From positions 1 through 7,872 of the forward strand of contig CAJCIF010000076.1 of the NCBI GenBank assembly GCA_903970355.1: DNA of 7,872 nt, given 5' to 3'. Shown here in pieces: positions 1 to 6,190 of this stretch. The notes under the pieces were generated by a model. The model searched no databases. It was not told where the DNA came from and was given only the letters and a program-made list of their open reading frames with translations. Numbering within the stretch: the stretch's first letter is position 1; each line of letters opens with the position of its first letter. The position numbers and the translations under genes were made by a program. Source of the DNA: Actinomycetota bacterium (GTDB taxonomy: Bacteria > Cyanobacteriota > Vampirovibrionia > Obscuribacterales > Obscuribacteraceae).

Positions 1-675
1 AATGTTTGCACACGCAGTTGCGGTTTCTGCAATGTCATTACCGGCAAGCCAACGGAGCTCGATCTAGAGGAACCGGAGCGGGTTGCCGAAGCGATTCTTA
101 AACTTAATCTCGCCTATGCCGTGATCACTTCTGTCAATCGAGATGAACTTAAGGATGGGGGCGCCGCCGTCTGGGCAAGCACTATTCGCGCGGTTAGAAA
201 GAGATCACCTGAAACGCAAATTGAAGTATTAATACCTGATTTTTGCGGCAATTGGCAAGCATTACATACGGTGCTCGGGGCCAAACCGGATGTGCTCAAT
301 CACAACATAGAAACCGTGCCGAGGCTGTATTTGAAAGTAAGACCGCAAGGTGTCTTTGCAAGAAGCCTCGAACTTTTGAGCATCGCCAAAGCAAGTGGGT
401 TCATAACCAAATCCGGATTAATGGTGGGGTTGGGCGAAAGCGATGATGAAGTGATTGCCGTTCTGGAAGAATTGCATAAGGCAGGATGCGATCTCGTCAC
501 GATTGGACAGTACATGCAACCAACGCCCGCACACTTACCGGTCGATCGCTGGGTAACCCCGGAAACATTCGATCAGTTTAGGGAAACCGGAATGAAGATG
601 GGATTCAAGAACGTCTTCTCAGGTCCATTAGTGCGAAGCAGTTATCACGCTGCCGAACAAGTAGCGGGGATTTAA
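1..675 (+). CDS. lipA: Lipoyl synthase LipA, C-terminal 224 residues (5' end outside window)
   Basis: Radical-SAM enzyme that inserts two sulfurs into an octanoyl chain on lipoyl domains of 2-oxoacid dehydrogenases and GcvH; cytoplasmic. The frame is open from base 1. The radical-SAM CX3CX2C motif (CTRSCGFC) lies at fragment residues 3-10, so about 90 N-terminal residues, including the CX4CX5C auxiliary-cluster motif, are off the window (estimated by comparison with E. coli LipA). Other family blocks seen are TSVNRDEL, PDVLNHNIETVPRLY, KSGLMVGLGE, TIGQYMQPTPAHLPV and the C-terminal RSSYHAAEQ (residues 212-220). The RSSY serine is known to ligate the auxiliary 4Fe-4S cluster. No frameshift or missing residue is visible in the part shown. 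Its TAA (673-675) overlaps the stop of the convergent methyltransferase gene. Identification is near certain; upstream partners such as lipB cannot be seen. Confidence 0.97.
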   Translation, partial: NVCTRSCGFCNVITGKPTELDLEEPERVAEAILKLNLAYAVITSVNRDELKDGGAAVWASTIRAVRKRSPETQIEVLIPDFCGNWQALHTVLGAKPDVLNHNIETVPRLYLKVRPQGVFARSLELLSIAKASGFITKSGLMVGLGESDDEVIAVLEELHKAGCDLVTIGQYMQPTPAHLPVDRWVTPETFDQFRETGMKMGFKNVFSGPLVRSSYHAAEQVAGI

Positions 676-1475
676 CGCCGCACTTTCACATGGAGAAGAT
701 GAATGGTGTAAGGAATGCCATTCTCTGTTTCCAGTGTGGCGATTGCTTCTTTGATGGCGCGATCGCATTCCGCTTTCGTTTCTTTAGGCACGCTGCTAAA
801 TTGGCCTTCGATACGACACCACCAGCTCCAGTGCCCTTCTAAAGTATCGTAAAAGGTGTGGTACGACTCACTCACGGTCAGGTTTCGCGAACCGAATAAC
901 GGAGTAAATGCATCCTCGCAATTCTCAATGGTTAATCGTTGGCGCGATAATGCGGCATCCATTATTTGCCTGGGCGAAAGATGCTTGAAATAGATAGGCG
1001 TTGTCTTACCAATGAATTCCTTGCCCGTGTGCCTGCCACTGAATATGATGTCCATCTCGCCATCTTTCTTGAGTACGCGATCGAGTTCGGCGACGGCCTT
1101 TTCTACATCGGTAACCCAGTGGAAGGCGATAAGGCTGTACAAGTAATCGACGGAGTGCGACTCTAAAGGTAGTTCCTCGAACTTGCCATTTAGCACTTTG
1201 GCATTGGAAAATTGCTTAACCCTTTCGCTCGCGTTATTTCTCAAGTTGTCGGCTGGTTCTACACCGATAAACTGCAGATTCTTATCGCCTGCTTGTACCA
1301 TACTGGCCAATTGGATACCCGGCCCGCAACCTACTTCTACAACTACTTCATTACCTTCTCTAAATGGTAAGAGGCTCACTGCATATTTAGTGGCTTTGCC
1401 CCAACAAGATTCGAGGTTATTTTGACTCTCATAGTCGGAGGCCAGCTTTGAATAAGTTTCGATTATGTTTGCCAT
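672..1475 (-). CDS. Class I SAM-dependent methyltransferase (BioC/type-11-like)
   Basis: 267-residue soluble methyltransferase. SAM-binding motif I is VVVEVGCGPG (about residues 44-53), followed by the acidic ribose-binding residue in GVEPADN (E73). A post-II block reads YSLIAFHWVTDVEKAVAELD, then RVLKKDG, which is the pattern of BioC and methyltransferase-11 proteins. The C-terminal part (about 150-267) is rich in aromatic residues (HWSWWCRIEG) and ends GIPYTIHLLHVKV. Start is ATG with a strong ribosome site AGAGGAA (1481-1487 on the minus strand) 5 nt upstream. It is the last gene of an operon, 16 bp after the transacylase gene. The substrate is not readable from sequence. Because the two preceding genes make malonyl-ACP, O-methylation of a malonyl or other acyl-ACP carboxylate (the BioC reaction) is the attractive inference. 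Methylation of the finished product or of a small molecule is equally open. Confidence 0.85.
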   Translation of the reverse strand: MANIIETYSKLASDYESQNNLESCWGKATKYAVSLLPFREGNEVVVEVGCGPGIQLASMVQAGDKNLQFIGVEPADNLRNNASERVKQFSNAKVLNGKFEELPLESHSVDYLYSLIAFHWVTDVEKAVAELDRVLKKDGEMDIIFSGRHTGKEFIGKTTPIYFKHLSPRQIMDAALSRQRLTIENCEDAFTPLFGSRNLTVSESYHTFYDTLEGHWSWWCRIEGQFSSVPKETKAECDRAIKEAIATLETENGIPYTIHLLHVKVRR

Positions 1476-1491
1476 AATATTTCCTCTTTGA

Positions 1492-2415
1492 TTACGCTGT
1501 TACCGCGCACGCAAAAAAAGCTCGATGATCTACAGAGCGATCGATAAACATTCCGAACTTCGTAAGAGTGTTTCCATAACCGATCTCAATGCATTCGGTT
1601 ACACCATCAGCAATAAGGCGAAGCATGCCTTTATGCCAGTGCACGGGATGGCTGATATGTTTGGCGAGCGTCTCAATCATCAATTCTGGATCGGAGTTGA
1701 GATAGTCACCGGTAACATTGTCAATTACCTGATAGTCCGGTGGATTCAAACTGCACGTTCGCAGATATTCCTCAAATTCAGATGCCGCTTCATCCAAAAT
1801 AGAGCTGTGCCAGGCACCCGCCACTGGTACGCGTGCCAATTTTTTGGGAGACAATTTAGTGATCGAGTCATGTGCAATATCGATTAATGCGACATCTCCA
1901 GAGAGGGTGTACTGACCATAACTGTTGTAGTTGCTTATGGCGACTACTTTGTTGGCAGAAGAAAGTTCGGCGCAAAGTTCTATTAGTGGTTCAGGCGCAA
2001 CACCAATAACAGCAAGCATGGCTCCTGGTCTTTTGGCGCTGCACTTATCCATTAAGGTGGCGCGATGCGCAACTATCTCGATAAGCTTTTCAAAAGACAC
2101 TACATGTGCAGCGTAAAGCGCTGTCCATTGCCCGACGCTGTAGCCCGAAAATACCGCTTGATGGAACGGATTTGCTTCCCGAAACTGCTCAAGCGCTAGC
2201 ACGCTTGCCAGGACAGTCAATGCCGAACTTACAACGTTCGCATTAATTGCATTGGGATCTTTCGTTTGGATATGTTCGATTGGATCGAAATCCAATTTCG
2301 AGCAAACTACTTCATGCCCTTCTTCAAAGCCCGGCAATGATCTAAGTGCATCGATCATGGCCGCACACTGTGCGCCTTGTCCTGGAAAAAGCAATGCTGT
2401 TTTATTTGCGGTCAC
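1492..2415 (-). CDS. Malonyl-CoA:acyl carrier protein transacylase (FabD-like)
   Basis: 307 residues, the normal FabD length (about 310). The family moves malonyl from CoA to the phosphopantetheine thiol of an ACP in the cytoplasm. Visible motifs are LLFPGQGAQ (8-16, oxyanion-hole Gln), the nucleophile elbow GYSVGQ with Ser93 (usually GHSLGE), an Arg at 118 in HRATLMDKC matching the carboxylate-binding arginine, SNYNSYGQYTLSG (161-173), catalytic His203 in VAGAWHSS (compare GAFHS of malonyl-specific enzymes) and EIGYGNTLTKF near the end. By my alignment the position of E. coli Gln250 holds His253 (AKHISHPVHW). Start is GTG, overlapping the TAG of the carrier gene by one base (TAGTG), so translational coupling is likely. 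Dedicated service to the neighbouring carrier is inferred. It could instead be the genome's housekeeping fabD, but no other fab gene is in the window, so no symbol is given. Confidence 0.92.
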   Translation of the reverse strand: MTANKTALLFPGQGAQCAAMIDALRSLPGFEEGHEVVCSKLDFDPIEHIQTKDPNAINANVVSSALTVLASVLALEQFREANPFHQAVFSGYSVGQWTALYAAHVVSFEKLIEIVAHRATLMDKCSAKRPGAMLAVIGVAPEPLIELCAELSSANKVVAISNYNSYGQYTLSGDVALIDIAHDSITKLSPKKLARVPVAGAWHSSILDEAASEFEEYLRTCSLNPPDYQVIDNVTGDYLNSDPELMIETLAKHISHPVHWHKGMLRLIADGVTECIEIGYGNTLTKFGMFIDRSVDHRAFFACAVTA

Positions 2416-2678
2416 TATGCAGATGTTTTTCTTTGCACGGTAGCAACGATATTGGCGACGGTATTCAAACTGTTGGTTGTGAATTCCTTCTCTTCAAACT
2501 TGATGCCAAAAGTTTTTTCCAAGAAGGCGACGAGCTCAATAAAACCGAAAGAATCAATCAGCCCTTCCTGAAAGAGGTCTGTTTTTTCGTTAACGGCATC
2601 CCCAAAGTTGACGCGAAAATGACCAGATAAGTATTTGGTAACTGCCTGTTGGACCTGTTCAGAAGTTGCTGTTGTCAT
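2415..2678 (-). CDS. Acyl carrier protein, DltC-like
   Basis: 87-residue acyl/peptidyl carrier protein. The phosphopantetheine site is Ser43 in LFQEGLIDSFGFIEL, followed by a helix III region FEEKEFTTNSLNTVANIV. The layout, with EGLxDSFG and a later EF...NT..NIV, is closer from memory to D-alanyl carrier protein DltC than to AcpP, whose site is usually GADSLDTVEL. Two in-frame ATGs exist. The one at 2690 has no purine-rich site upstream. The one at 2678 has GGAG (2688-2685) 6 nt before it and was chosen; the longer form would add MEKH. First gene of the operon, overlapping the transacylase GTG by one base. It requires a phosphopantetheinyl transferase, not in this window. Likely partners are the transacylase that loads it and, by analogy with DltC/DltB, the divergent MBOAT. 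Confidence 0.93.
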   Translation of the reverse strand: MTTATSEQVQQAVTKYLSGHFRVNFGDAVNEKTDLFQEGLIDSFGFIELVAFLEKTFGIKFEEKEFTTNSLNTVANIVATVQRKTSA

Positions 2679-2684
2679 GTGTTT

Positions 2685-2688
2685 CTCC
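2685..2688 (-). promoter_or_regulatory. Ribosome binding site deciding the carrier-protein start
   Basis: On the minus strand the bases read ATGGAGAAACACATG. GGAG sits 6 nt before the second ATG (2678), while the first ATG (2690) overlaps this site and has none of its own. The downstream ATG is therefore the likelier start. Confidence 0.6.
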
Positions 2689-2715
2689 ATACACGCCCAA
2701 TCGCCGGGTCACTTT

Positions 2716-2735
2716 ACGACCGGAAACGACTGGAA
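2716..2735. repeat. Tandem 10-bp direct repeat upstream of the carrier gene
   Basis: ACGACCGGAA is followed immediately by ACGACTGGAA, with one mismatch. A 10-bp period places both units on one face of the helix, as for many dimeric activators or response regulators. It lies 38-57 bp before the chosen start of the carrier gene, in its leader or promoter. A binding role is inferred only. Confidence 0.4.
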
Positions 2736-2821
2736 AGAAGCATCTTAACATCTGGCAGGAGTGGCTTCTTCGAATCTATCGCTTATACGCAATAAATAAC
2801 GCTTAAGGACCGTGGCGTGCC

Positions 2822-2838
2822 GTCAAGATATTATTGAC
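2822..2838. promoter_or_regulatory. Inverted repeat GTCAA-N7-TTGAC between the divergent operons (candidate operator)
   Basis: Perfect 5-bp half-sites around an AT-rich 7-bp centre, 33 bp upstream of the MBOAT start and about 145 bp upstream of the carrier gene. The position suits a regulator acting on one or both divergent promoters. A TATTAT at 2829-2834 inside it could be a -10 element for the plus-strand operon, but no good -35 stands at the right spacing. No promoter is convincing on either strand in 2679-2870. Confidence 0.35.
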
Positions 2839-2870
2839 AATTCATGAGCCGCGCCCCATGAGGATTCTGT

Positions 2871-4304
2871 TTGCTCTTTAATTCCCTCAAGTATCTACTT
2901 TTCTTGCCTGTGGTTGTCGTGCTGTTCTGGGCAAGTCCTCATCGCTGGCGCATTCCGCTTCTTCTTATCGCCAGTTATGTTTTCTATGCGGCATGGCGCC
3001 CAGCTTATCTGCTCCTCATTATTGGCCTCACCGTAGTTAACTACTGGCTGGGTCTCAAGATATGGCGTTCTGAAGCCCACAAGAAAGCATGGATGTGGGG
3101 AGCAGTCACAGTCAATCTCGCCACTCTTGCCTATTTCAAGTACTTCTATTTCTTTGAAGATATTTTGCGCTCAGCGCTCAAACCATGGTTCGGCGAAATT
3201 GCCAAAGCGCCGGTAAACATCATCTTGCCGCTCGGTATTTCTTTCTTTGTTTTTGAATTTATCCATTATGTGGTTGAAGTTTATCGAGGCAAAGAAGCGG
3301 TGGAAGACTTTATGTCCTTTGCCCTCTTTCCGGCGTTTTTCCCCACCCAAATAGCTGGTCCGATCAAGCGCTTTCAAGATTTCGTGCCGCAATTAAAGAT
3401 TGAAAAAACATTTTCCTGGCCGGAATTTGATGAAGGTATGTACCTGATATTGCAAGGCTTGTTCAAGAAAGTTTTGCTGGCAGACAACCTCGAAATCTTC
3501 GTTAAAAGCGGCTTTTCCAACCCGCATATTTTTACCGGAATTGATATGTGGCTGTTTGCCCTTGCTTTCGATTTCCAAATTTATTTCGACTTCAGTGGCT
3601 ATGCAGACATTGCGAGAGGCTCAGCGAAGCTGCTTGGTTACAAGGTTCCAGCCAACTTCAATTTTCCATTTTTGGCTGGCAGCATTGCCGACTTTTGGCA
3701 GCGTTGGCACATTACGTTGGGTGTTTGGCTAAGAAACTACATATACATTCCACTAGGAATGACAACGAGCAGATTGAAAGCATCGCGCAATTTGCTCATC
3801 ACGATGACACTGGCTGGACTATGGCATGGAGCCGAATTCCATTATGTTATCTGGGGAGCATATCAAGGTTTGCTGCTTGCTATTCACCGTGAATTCAGAC
3901 TCTATCGCATGTCTAATCCCTGGTTGAATTTCCTTGATACAAAACCCGGTCAAGTGTTTTCAATTCTCCTTACCTTTACAGTTACAACTATTGGAATGGC
4001 GATTTTTCGAGCCGAGAACACAGCTGTTGGTTTGTCGATTTTGAAGAAAATGTTCTTCCTGGATAGTGCCGTAAGTGGTATCAGTACTCTTGTAGCTGCC
4101 AATTATCCGTTTATTTTCCCAAGCATTTTTGTATTGCTTCCCATGATTTTGGCAGGGCAAGTTTTAGTACAAAGATTTCAGCAGACAGTTGCCATCGACA
4201 AGCTGCCGCGCCTGACGAGAGCATCCTATGCTGCATGCCTCGCCTTGATACTTCTGGCGTTTTCGCCCGACAATTCGCCACGATTCATTTATTTCCAATT
4301 CTAA
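2871..4304 (+). CDS. MBOAT family membrane O-acyltransferase (AlgI/DltB-type)
   Basis: 477-residue polytopic inner-membrane protein. The family moves an acyl group from a cytoplasmic donor (acetyl-CoA or similar for AlgI, carrier-bound D-alanine for DltB) to an extracytoplasmic acceptor. Family blocks are MLFNSLKYLLFLP (N-terminus), FPTQIAGPIKRFQDF (157-171), IYFDFSGYADIARG (237-250), FWQRWHITLGVWLRNYIYIP (275-294, conserved His280) and LAGLWHGA (314-321, with His319 as the invariant catalytic-pore histidine). Length is typical. An in-frame TGA at 2859-2861 makes TTG 2871 the first possible start, and TGAGGA (2859-2864) lies 6 nt upstream of it. It heads a two-gene operon with the SGNH gene, as algI-algJ/X and dltB-dltD do. 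The acceptor (exopolysaccharide, teichoic-acid-like polymer or lipid) is unknown. The nearby carrier protein suggests a carrier-bound donor. Confidence 0.95.
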   Translation: MLFNSLKYLLFLPVVVVLFWASPHRWRIPLLLIASYVFYAAWRPAYLLLIIGLTVVNYWLGLKIWRSEAHKKAWMWGAVTVNLATLAYFKYFYFFEDILRSALKPWFGEIAKAPVNIILPLGISFFVFEFIHYVVEVYRGKEAVEDFMSFALFPAFFPTQIAGPIKRFQDFVPQLKIEKTFSWPEFDEGMYLILQGLFKKVLLADNLEIFVKSGFSNPHIFTGIDMWLFALAFDFQIYFDFSGYADIARGSAKLLGYKVPANFNFPFLAGSIADFWQRWHITLGVWLRNYIYIPLGMTTSRLKASRNLLITMTLAGLWHGAEFHYVIWGAYQGLLLAIHREFRLYRMSNPWLNFLDTKPGQVFSILLTFTVTTIGMAIFRAENTAVGLSILKKMFFLDSAVSGISTLVAANYPFIFPSIFVLLPMILAGQVLVQRFQQTVAIDKLPRLTRASYAACLALILLAFSPDNSPRFIYFQF

Positions 4305-4316
4305 TCAGGTAAGAGC

Positions 4317-5528
4317 TTGTCTCGCATACAACAACTGCTGCATATTTTGAAGGAGTCCCGCAAAAGCGAAGCTCTTCTTATACTCTTGTTGGTTGTTGCA
4401 GCGGATCTAGTTTTAAGAGCCGGCTTTTTTATTCACGATAAAACAAACTCCAACCTGAACTTTGATGTTCCATATCGAAGTCGTGCCTGGTGGTCAGCGC
4501 AAGATTTTCTTCGCAGGGACAACGCGCCAGATGTAGTTTTGCTTGGGGCATCCGATATAAACACGGCTCTCTATGCAGCCGAAGCAACTTATTTCAAGAA
4601 GCCTCAGAGTCAGTTACTGAAGCACAACAGCGAATATCTAGAATCGAAATTGAAGGAATTCGACAGTCCTTATAAGACAACCTTTTGCCTGTCGATTGGG
4701 GGAGAGATGCCCTCAGACTCCTATTTCTTAGCCAATACACTGCTTACCAGAGGCAAGTTGCCGAAGGCGATTTTTATTGCAGTAAACCCGCGTAATTTTT
4801 ATGATGCCACATTCGGTGACCCGGCCAACACAGCCATCTACAAAACCATGGCGAAGCTGGGAGGAACACGCGACTTTGAATTTTCGTGCCGCAGTTCAAT
4901 CTGGGAAACAGCCGACTACTTGTGTCGGCAAGCTATTTCTTCATACGGCCACAAATGGGAAATAACCAGTTGGCAGCAACGTGTTGGCCAATCCGTGCTT
5001 GAAAAATTTCTGCCCGAAACTTTTACCGATGTTACTACACCTCCATCTGTTCGTAAAATCGCTGAGCTGGATTTGCCAGAGGATTTTGGACCTAACGAAC
5101 AAATGATGACACCCTATGACGAGAAGCATCCAATTTTTGTAGACAACTTGCATCACTATCTAGCCCATTACAAGAACATCAAACGCGGCATGCTGCCTCA
5201 GCAGCTCGACTTTTATGAAAGACTTTGTGAGTTTTGCAGTTCGCACGGCGTAAAGCTTGTTGCGTGCAACTCGCCTGTCACCAATGAAAATCGAAATCTG
5301 ATACCGCCCGATATTTACGCGAAATATCTGGCACACATTGATGGCATCACCAGACGTTACGGTGGAAATTTTGTAAATTTAGACAAACCAGAACTCTTCG
5401 CTAAAAGCGACTTTTATGATAGCGTGCACCTCAACGGAAAAGGTGCTCAAAAATATCTCGATCGAGTTGCGCTAATTCTCTCGAAATACAATAACCTGGC
5501 TACGTCAGTTAATTTCTCAACGAACTAG
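4317..5528 (+). CDS. Membrane-anchored SGNH-hydrolase-like protein, DltD/AlgX-type partner of the MBOAT
   Basis: 403 residues with one N-terminal membrane anchor (about 17-38, ALLILLLVVAADLVL) and a large domain probably outside the cytoplasm. Block I is DVVLLGASDIN, with putative nucleophile Ser79 in GAS. A mid-protein block reads KAIFIAVNPRNFYDATFGD. The C-terminal DSVHLNGKG supplies Asp368 and His371, the D-x-x-H pair of the SGNH fold, so the triad looks intact. Anchor, size and triad order resemble DltD, which works with the MBOAT DltB in acyl transfer to the polymer; AlgJ/AlgX proteins play similar roles in alginate acetylation. Start is TTG, with AGG (4307-4309) 7 nt upstream. No in-frame ATG occurs until residue 132, past the anchor. 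It lies 12 nt after, and in the same frame as, the MBOAT stop. Family assignment rests on motifs, so the exact subfamily is uncertain. Confidence 0.82.
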   Translation: MSRIQQLLHILKESRKSEALLILLLVVAADLVLRAGFFIHDKTNSNLNFDVPYRSRAWWSAQDFLRRDNAPDVVLLGASDINTALYAAEATYFKKPQSQLLKHNSEYLESKLKEFDSPYKTTFCLSIGGEMPSDSYFLANTLLTRGKLPKAIFIAVNPRNFYDATFGDPANTAIYKTMAKLGGTRDFEFSCRSSIWETADYLCRQAISSYGHKWEITSWQQRVGQSVLEKFLPETFTDVTTPPSVRKIAELDLPEDFGPNEQMMTPYDEKHPIFVDNLHHYLAHYKNIKRGMLPQQLDFYERLCEFCSSHGVKLVACNSPVTNENRNLIPPDIYAKYLAHIDGITRRYGGNFVNLDKPELFAKSDFYDSVHLNGKGAQKYLDRVALILSKYNNLATSVNFSTN

Positions 5529-5535
5529 TTGATTT

Positions 5536-5563
5536 GGGTGTTCACCGGTCGAAAGAAACACCC
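5536..5563 (+). terminator. Weak hairpin after the MBOAT/SGNH operon
   Basis: GGGTGTT (5536-5542) pairs perfectly with AACACCC (5557-5563) around a 14-nt loop, starting 8 nt after the SGNH stop. There is no U tract, so it is not a classic intrinsic terminator. It may be a processing or 3'-end stabilising hairpin. Confidence 0.3.
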
Positions 5564-5846
5564 GCAACGGGCTGTATTGATTGTCCTGCAGCGCAATAAA
5601 CCGCGTCTACTATCTTGCGGCAGCATCTGGGTCAAGGTGAATCTTACGTGAATTTGTTTTGAGGAATTGCCACCATGTTAGCTTCTTGCTCTAACGGTCC
5701 ATTGAAACACTAAAAGTGTTAATGAAAGATGCCGTTTAGAGGACAAATTATTTTAAGCGTCCGAGAAAGTCATGCATCAAGTCTGTCAAATATTCCCTCT
5801 TGTAGAACTTACGGAGCTTGGAGTATCGTTGGAGTTTGTTCAACCC

Positions 5847-5853
5847 AAAGGAG
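5847..5853 (+). promoter_or_regulatory. Strong Shine-Dalgarno AAAGGAG setting a TTG start
   Basis: AAAGGAG lies 6 nt before TTG 5860, which begins MPINEEPNLYKLL. The frame is open further upstream (another TTG at 5818), but that codon lacks a properly spaced site, so 5860 is the better start. Confidence 0.7.
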
Positions 5854-5859
5854 TATTCA

Positions 5860-6090
5860 TTGCCGATTAATGAAGAACCGAACCTATATAAACTGTTGCA
5901 AGTCGATCCTGAAGCCGAAGTTGCGATGATACGACTCGCTCACGATTTTCTCCTTGCGAAGTACGAACCGTCCAACGAGAATACAGGCGATCCTTACAAG
6001 TATAAATATGTGAAAGCAGCTTGGGAGATTCTCTCCAATGAGACCAGCAGAGAACGCTATGACGCGCTTTTGCGCAGGAACCAAACATAA
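5860..6090 (+). CDS. Short J-domain-like protein lacking the HPD motif
   Basis: 76 residues that are almost entirely one J-domain-like unit. NLYKLLQVDPEAE (about 8-20) matches helix I and the following turn, IRLAHDFLLAKY matches helix II, VKAAWEILSNETSRERYDALL matches helices III and IV. The loop between helices II and III reads KYEPSNENTGD where true J-proteins have KYHPDxNxxD, so the HPD triad that triggers Hsp70 ATP hydrolysis is EPS here. By established J-protein biology it should not stimulate DnaK in the usual way. It might be a J-like adaptor, a decoy or a scaffold. No Gly/Phe region, zinc fingers, membrane segment or client-binding domain follows. Translation start is TTG 5860 (see its ribosome site). 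It stands alone, converging on the metallopeptidase gene, and no dnaK is nearby. Confidence 0.75.
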   Translation: MPINEEPNLYKLLQVDPEAEVAMIRLAHDFLLAKYEPSNENTGDPYKYKYVKAAWEILSNETSRERYDALLRRNQT

Positions 6091-6190
6091 GAATTAGTAT
6101 CAGAAATAGCTTGGACTAACAGTCACGTTTTTGTCTATCGCAGTTCAAACATGGAACAAACAAAAAGGAAAGTTTCTGGAGCGAGAAATT

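Larger units (their letters stand above)
5529..5859. other. 331-bp intergenic region with no convincing long gene
   Basis: It holds the weak hairpin near its left end, a second perfect hairpin AACACT-AAA-AGTGTT (5706-5720), and a 12-codon frame at 5675-5713 (MLASCSNGPLKH) preceded by GAGGA (5661-5665) at 9 nt spacing, whose stop falls inside the second hairpin. A weak promoter-like pair TTGTAG (5800-5805) and TATCGT (5824-5829) with 18-bp spacing could drive the J-domain gene. I see no RNA gene, repeat array or larger frame. Confidence 0.4.

Noticed and set aside
759..766. GCGATCGC, core of the cyanobacterial HIP1 repeat
   Set aside because: Only one copy was found in the window; a single copy can arise by chance and is no evidence of a HIP1-rich cyanobacterial genome.
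672..1475. Assigning bioC and a biotin pathway
   Set aside because: The motifs shared with BioC are also common to many type-11 methyltransferases, and no other biotin gene is nearby.
672..2690. Part of a polyketide synthase or complete fatty-acid cluster
   Set aside because: No ketosynthase, ketoreductase, dehydratase or thioesterase domain is present in the window; only a carrier, a transacylase and a methyltransferase.
2834..2839. Perfect TTGACA as a -35 box for the MBOAT operon
   Set aside because: A -10 at 17 bp would be CATGAG (3 of 6) and would overlap the ribosome site of the TTG start, leaving no leader. The hexamer is better explained as part of the GTCAA-N7-TTGAC repeat.
6128..6166. 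TTTTTGT ... ACAAAAA as a bidirectional terminator between the J-domain and peptidase genes
   Set aside because: The stem is only 7 AT-rich pairs around a 25-nt loop with no GC core; not stable enough to call.
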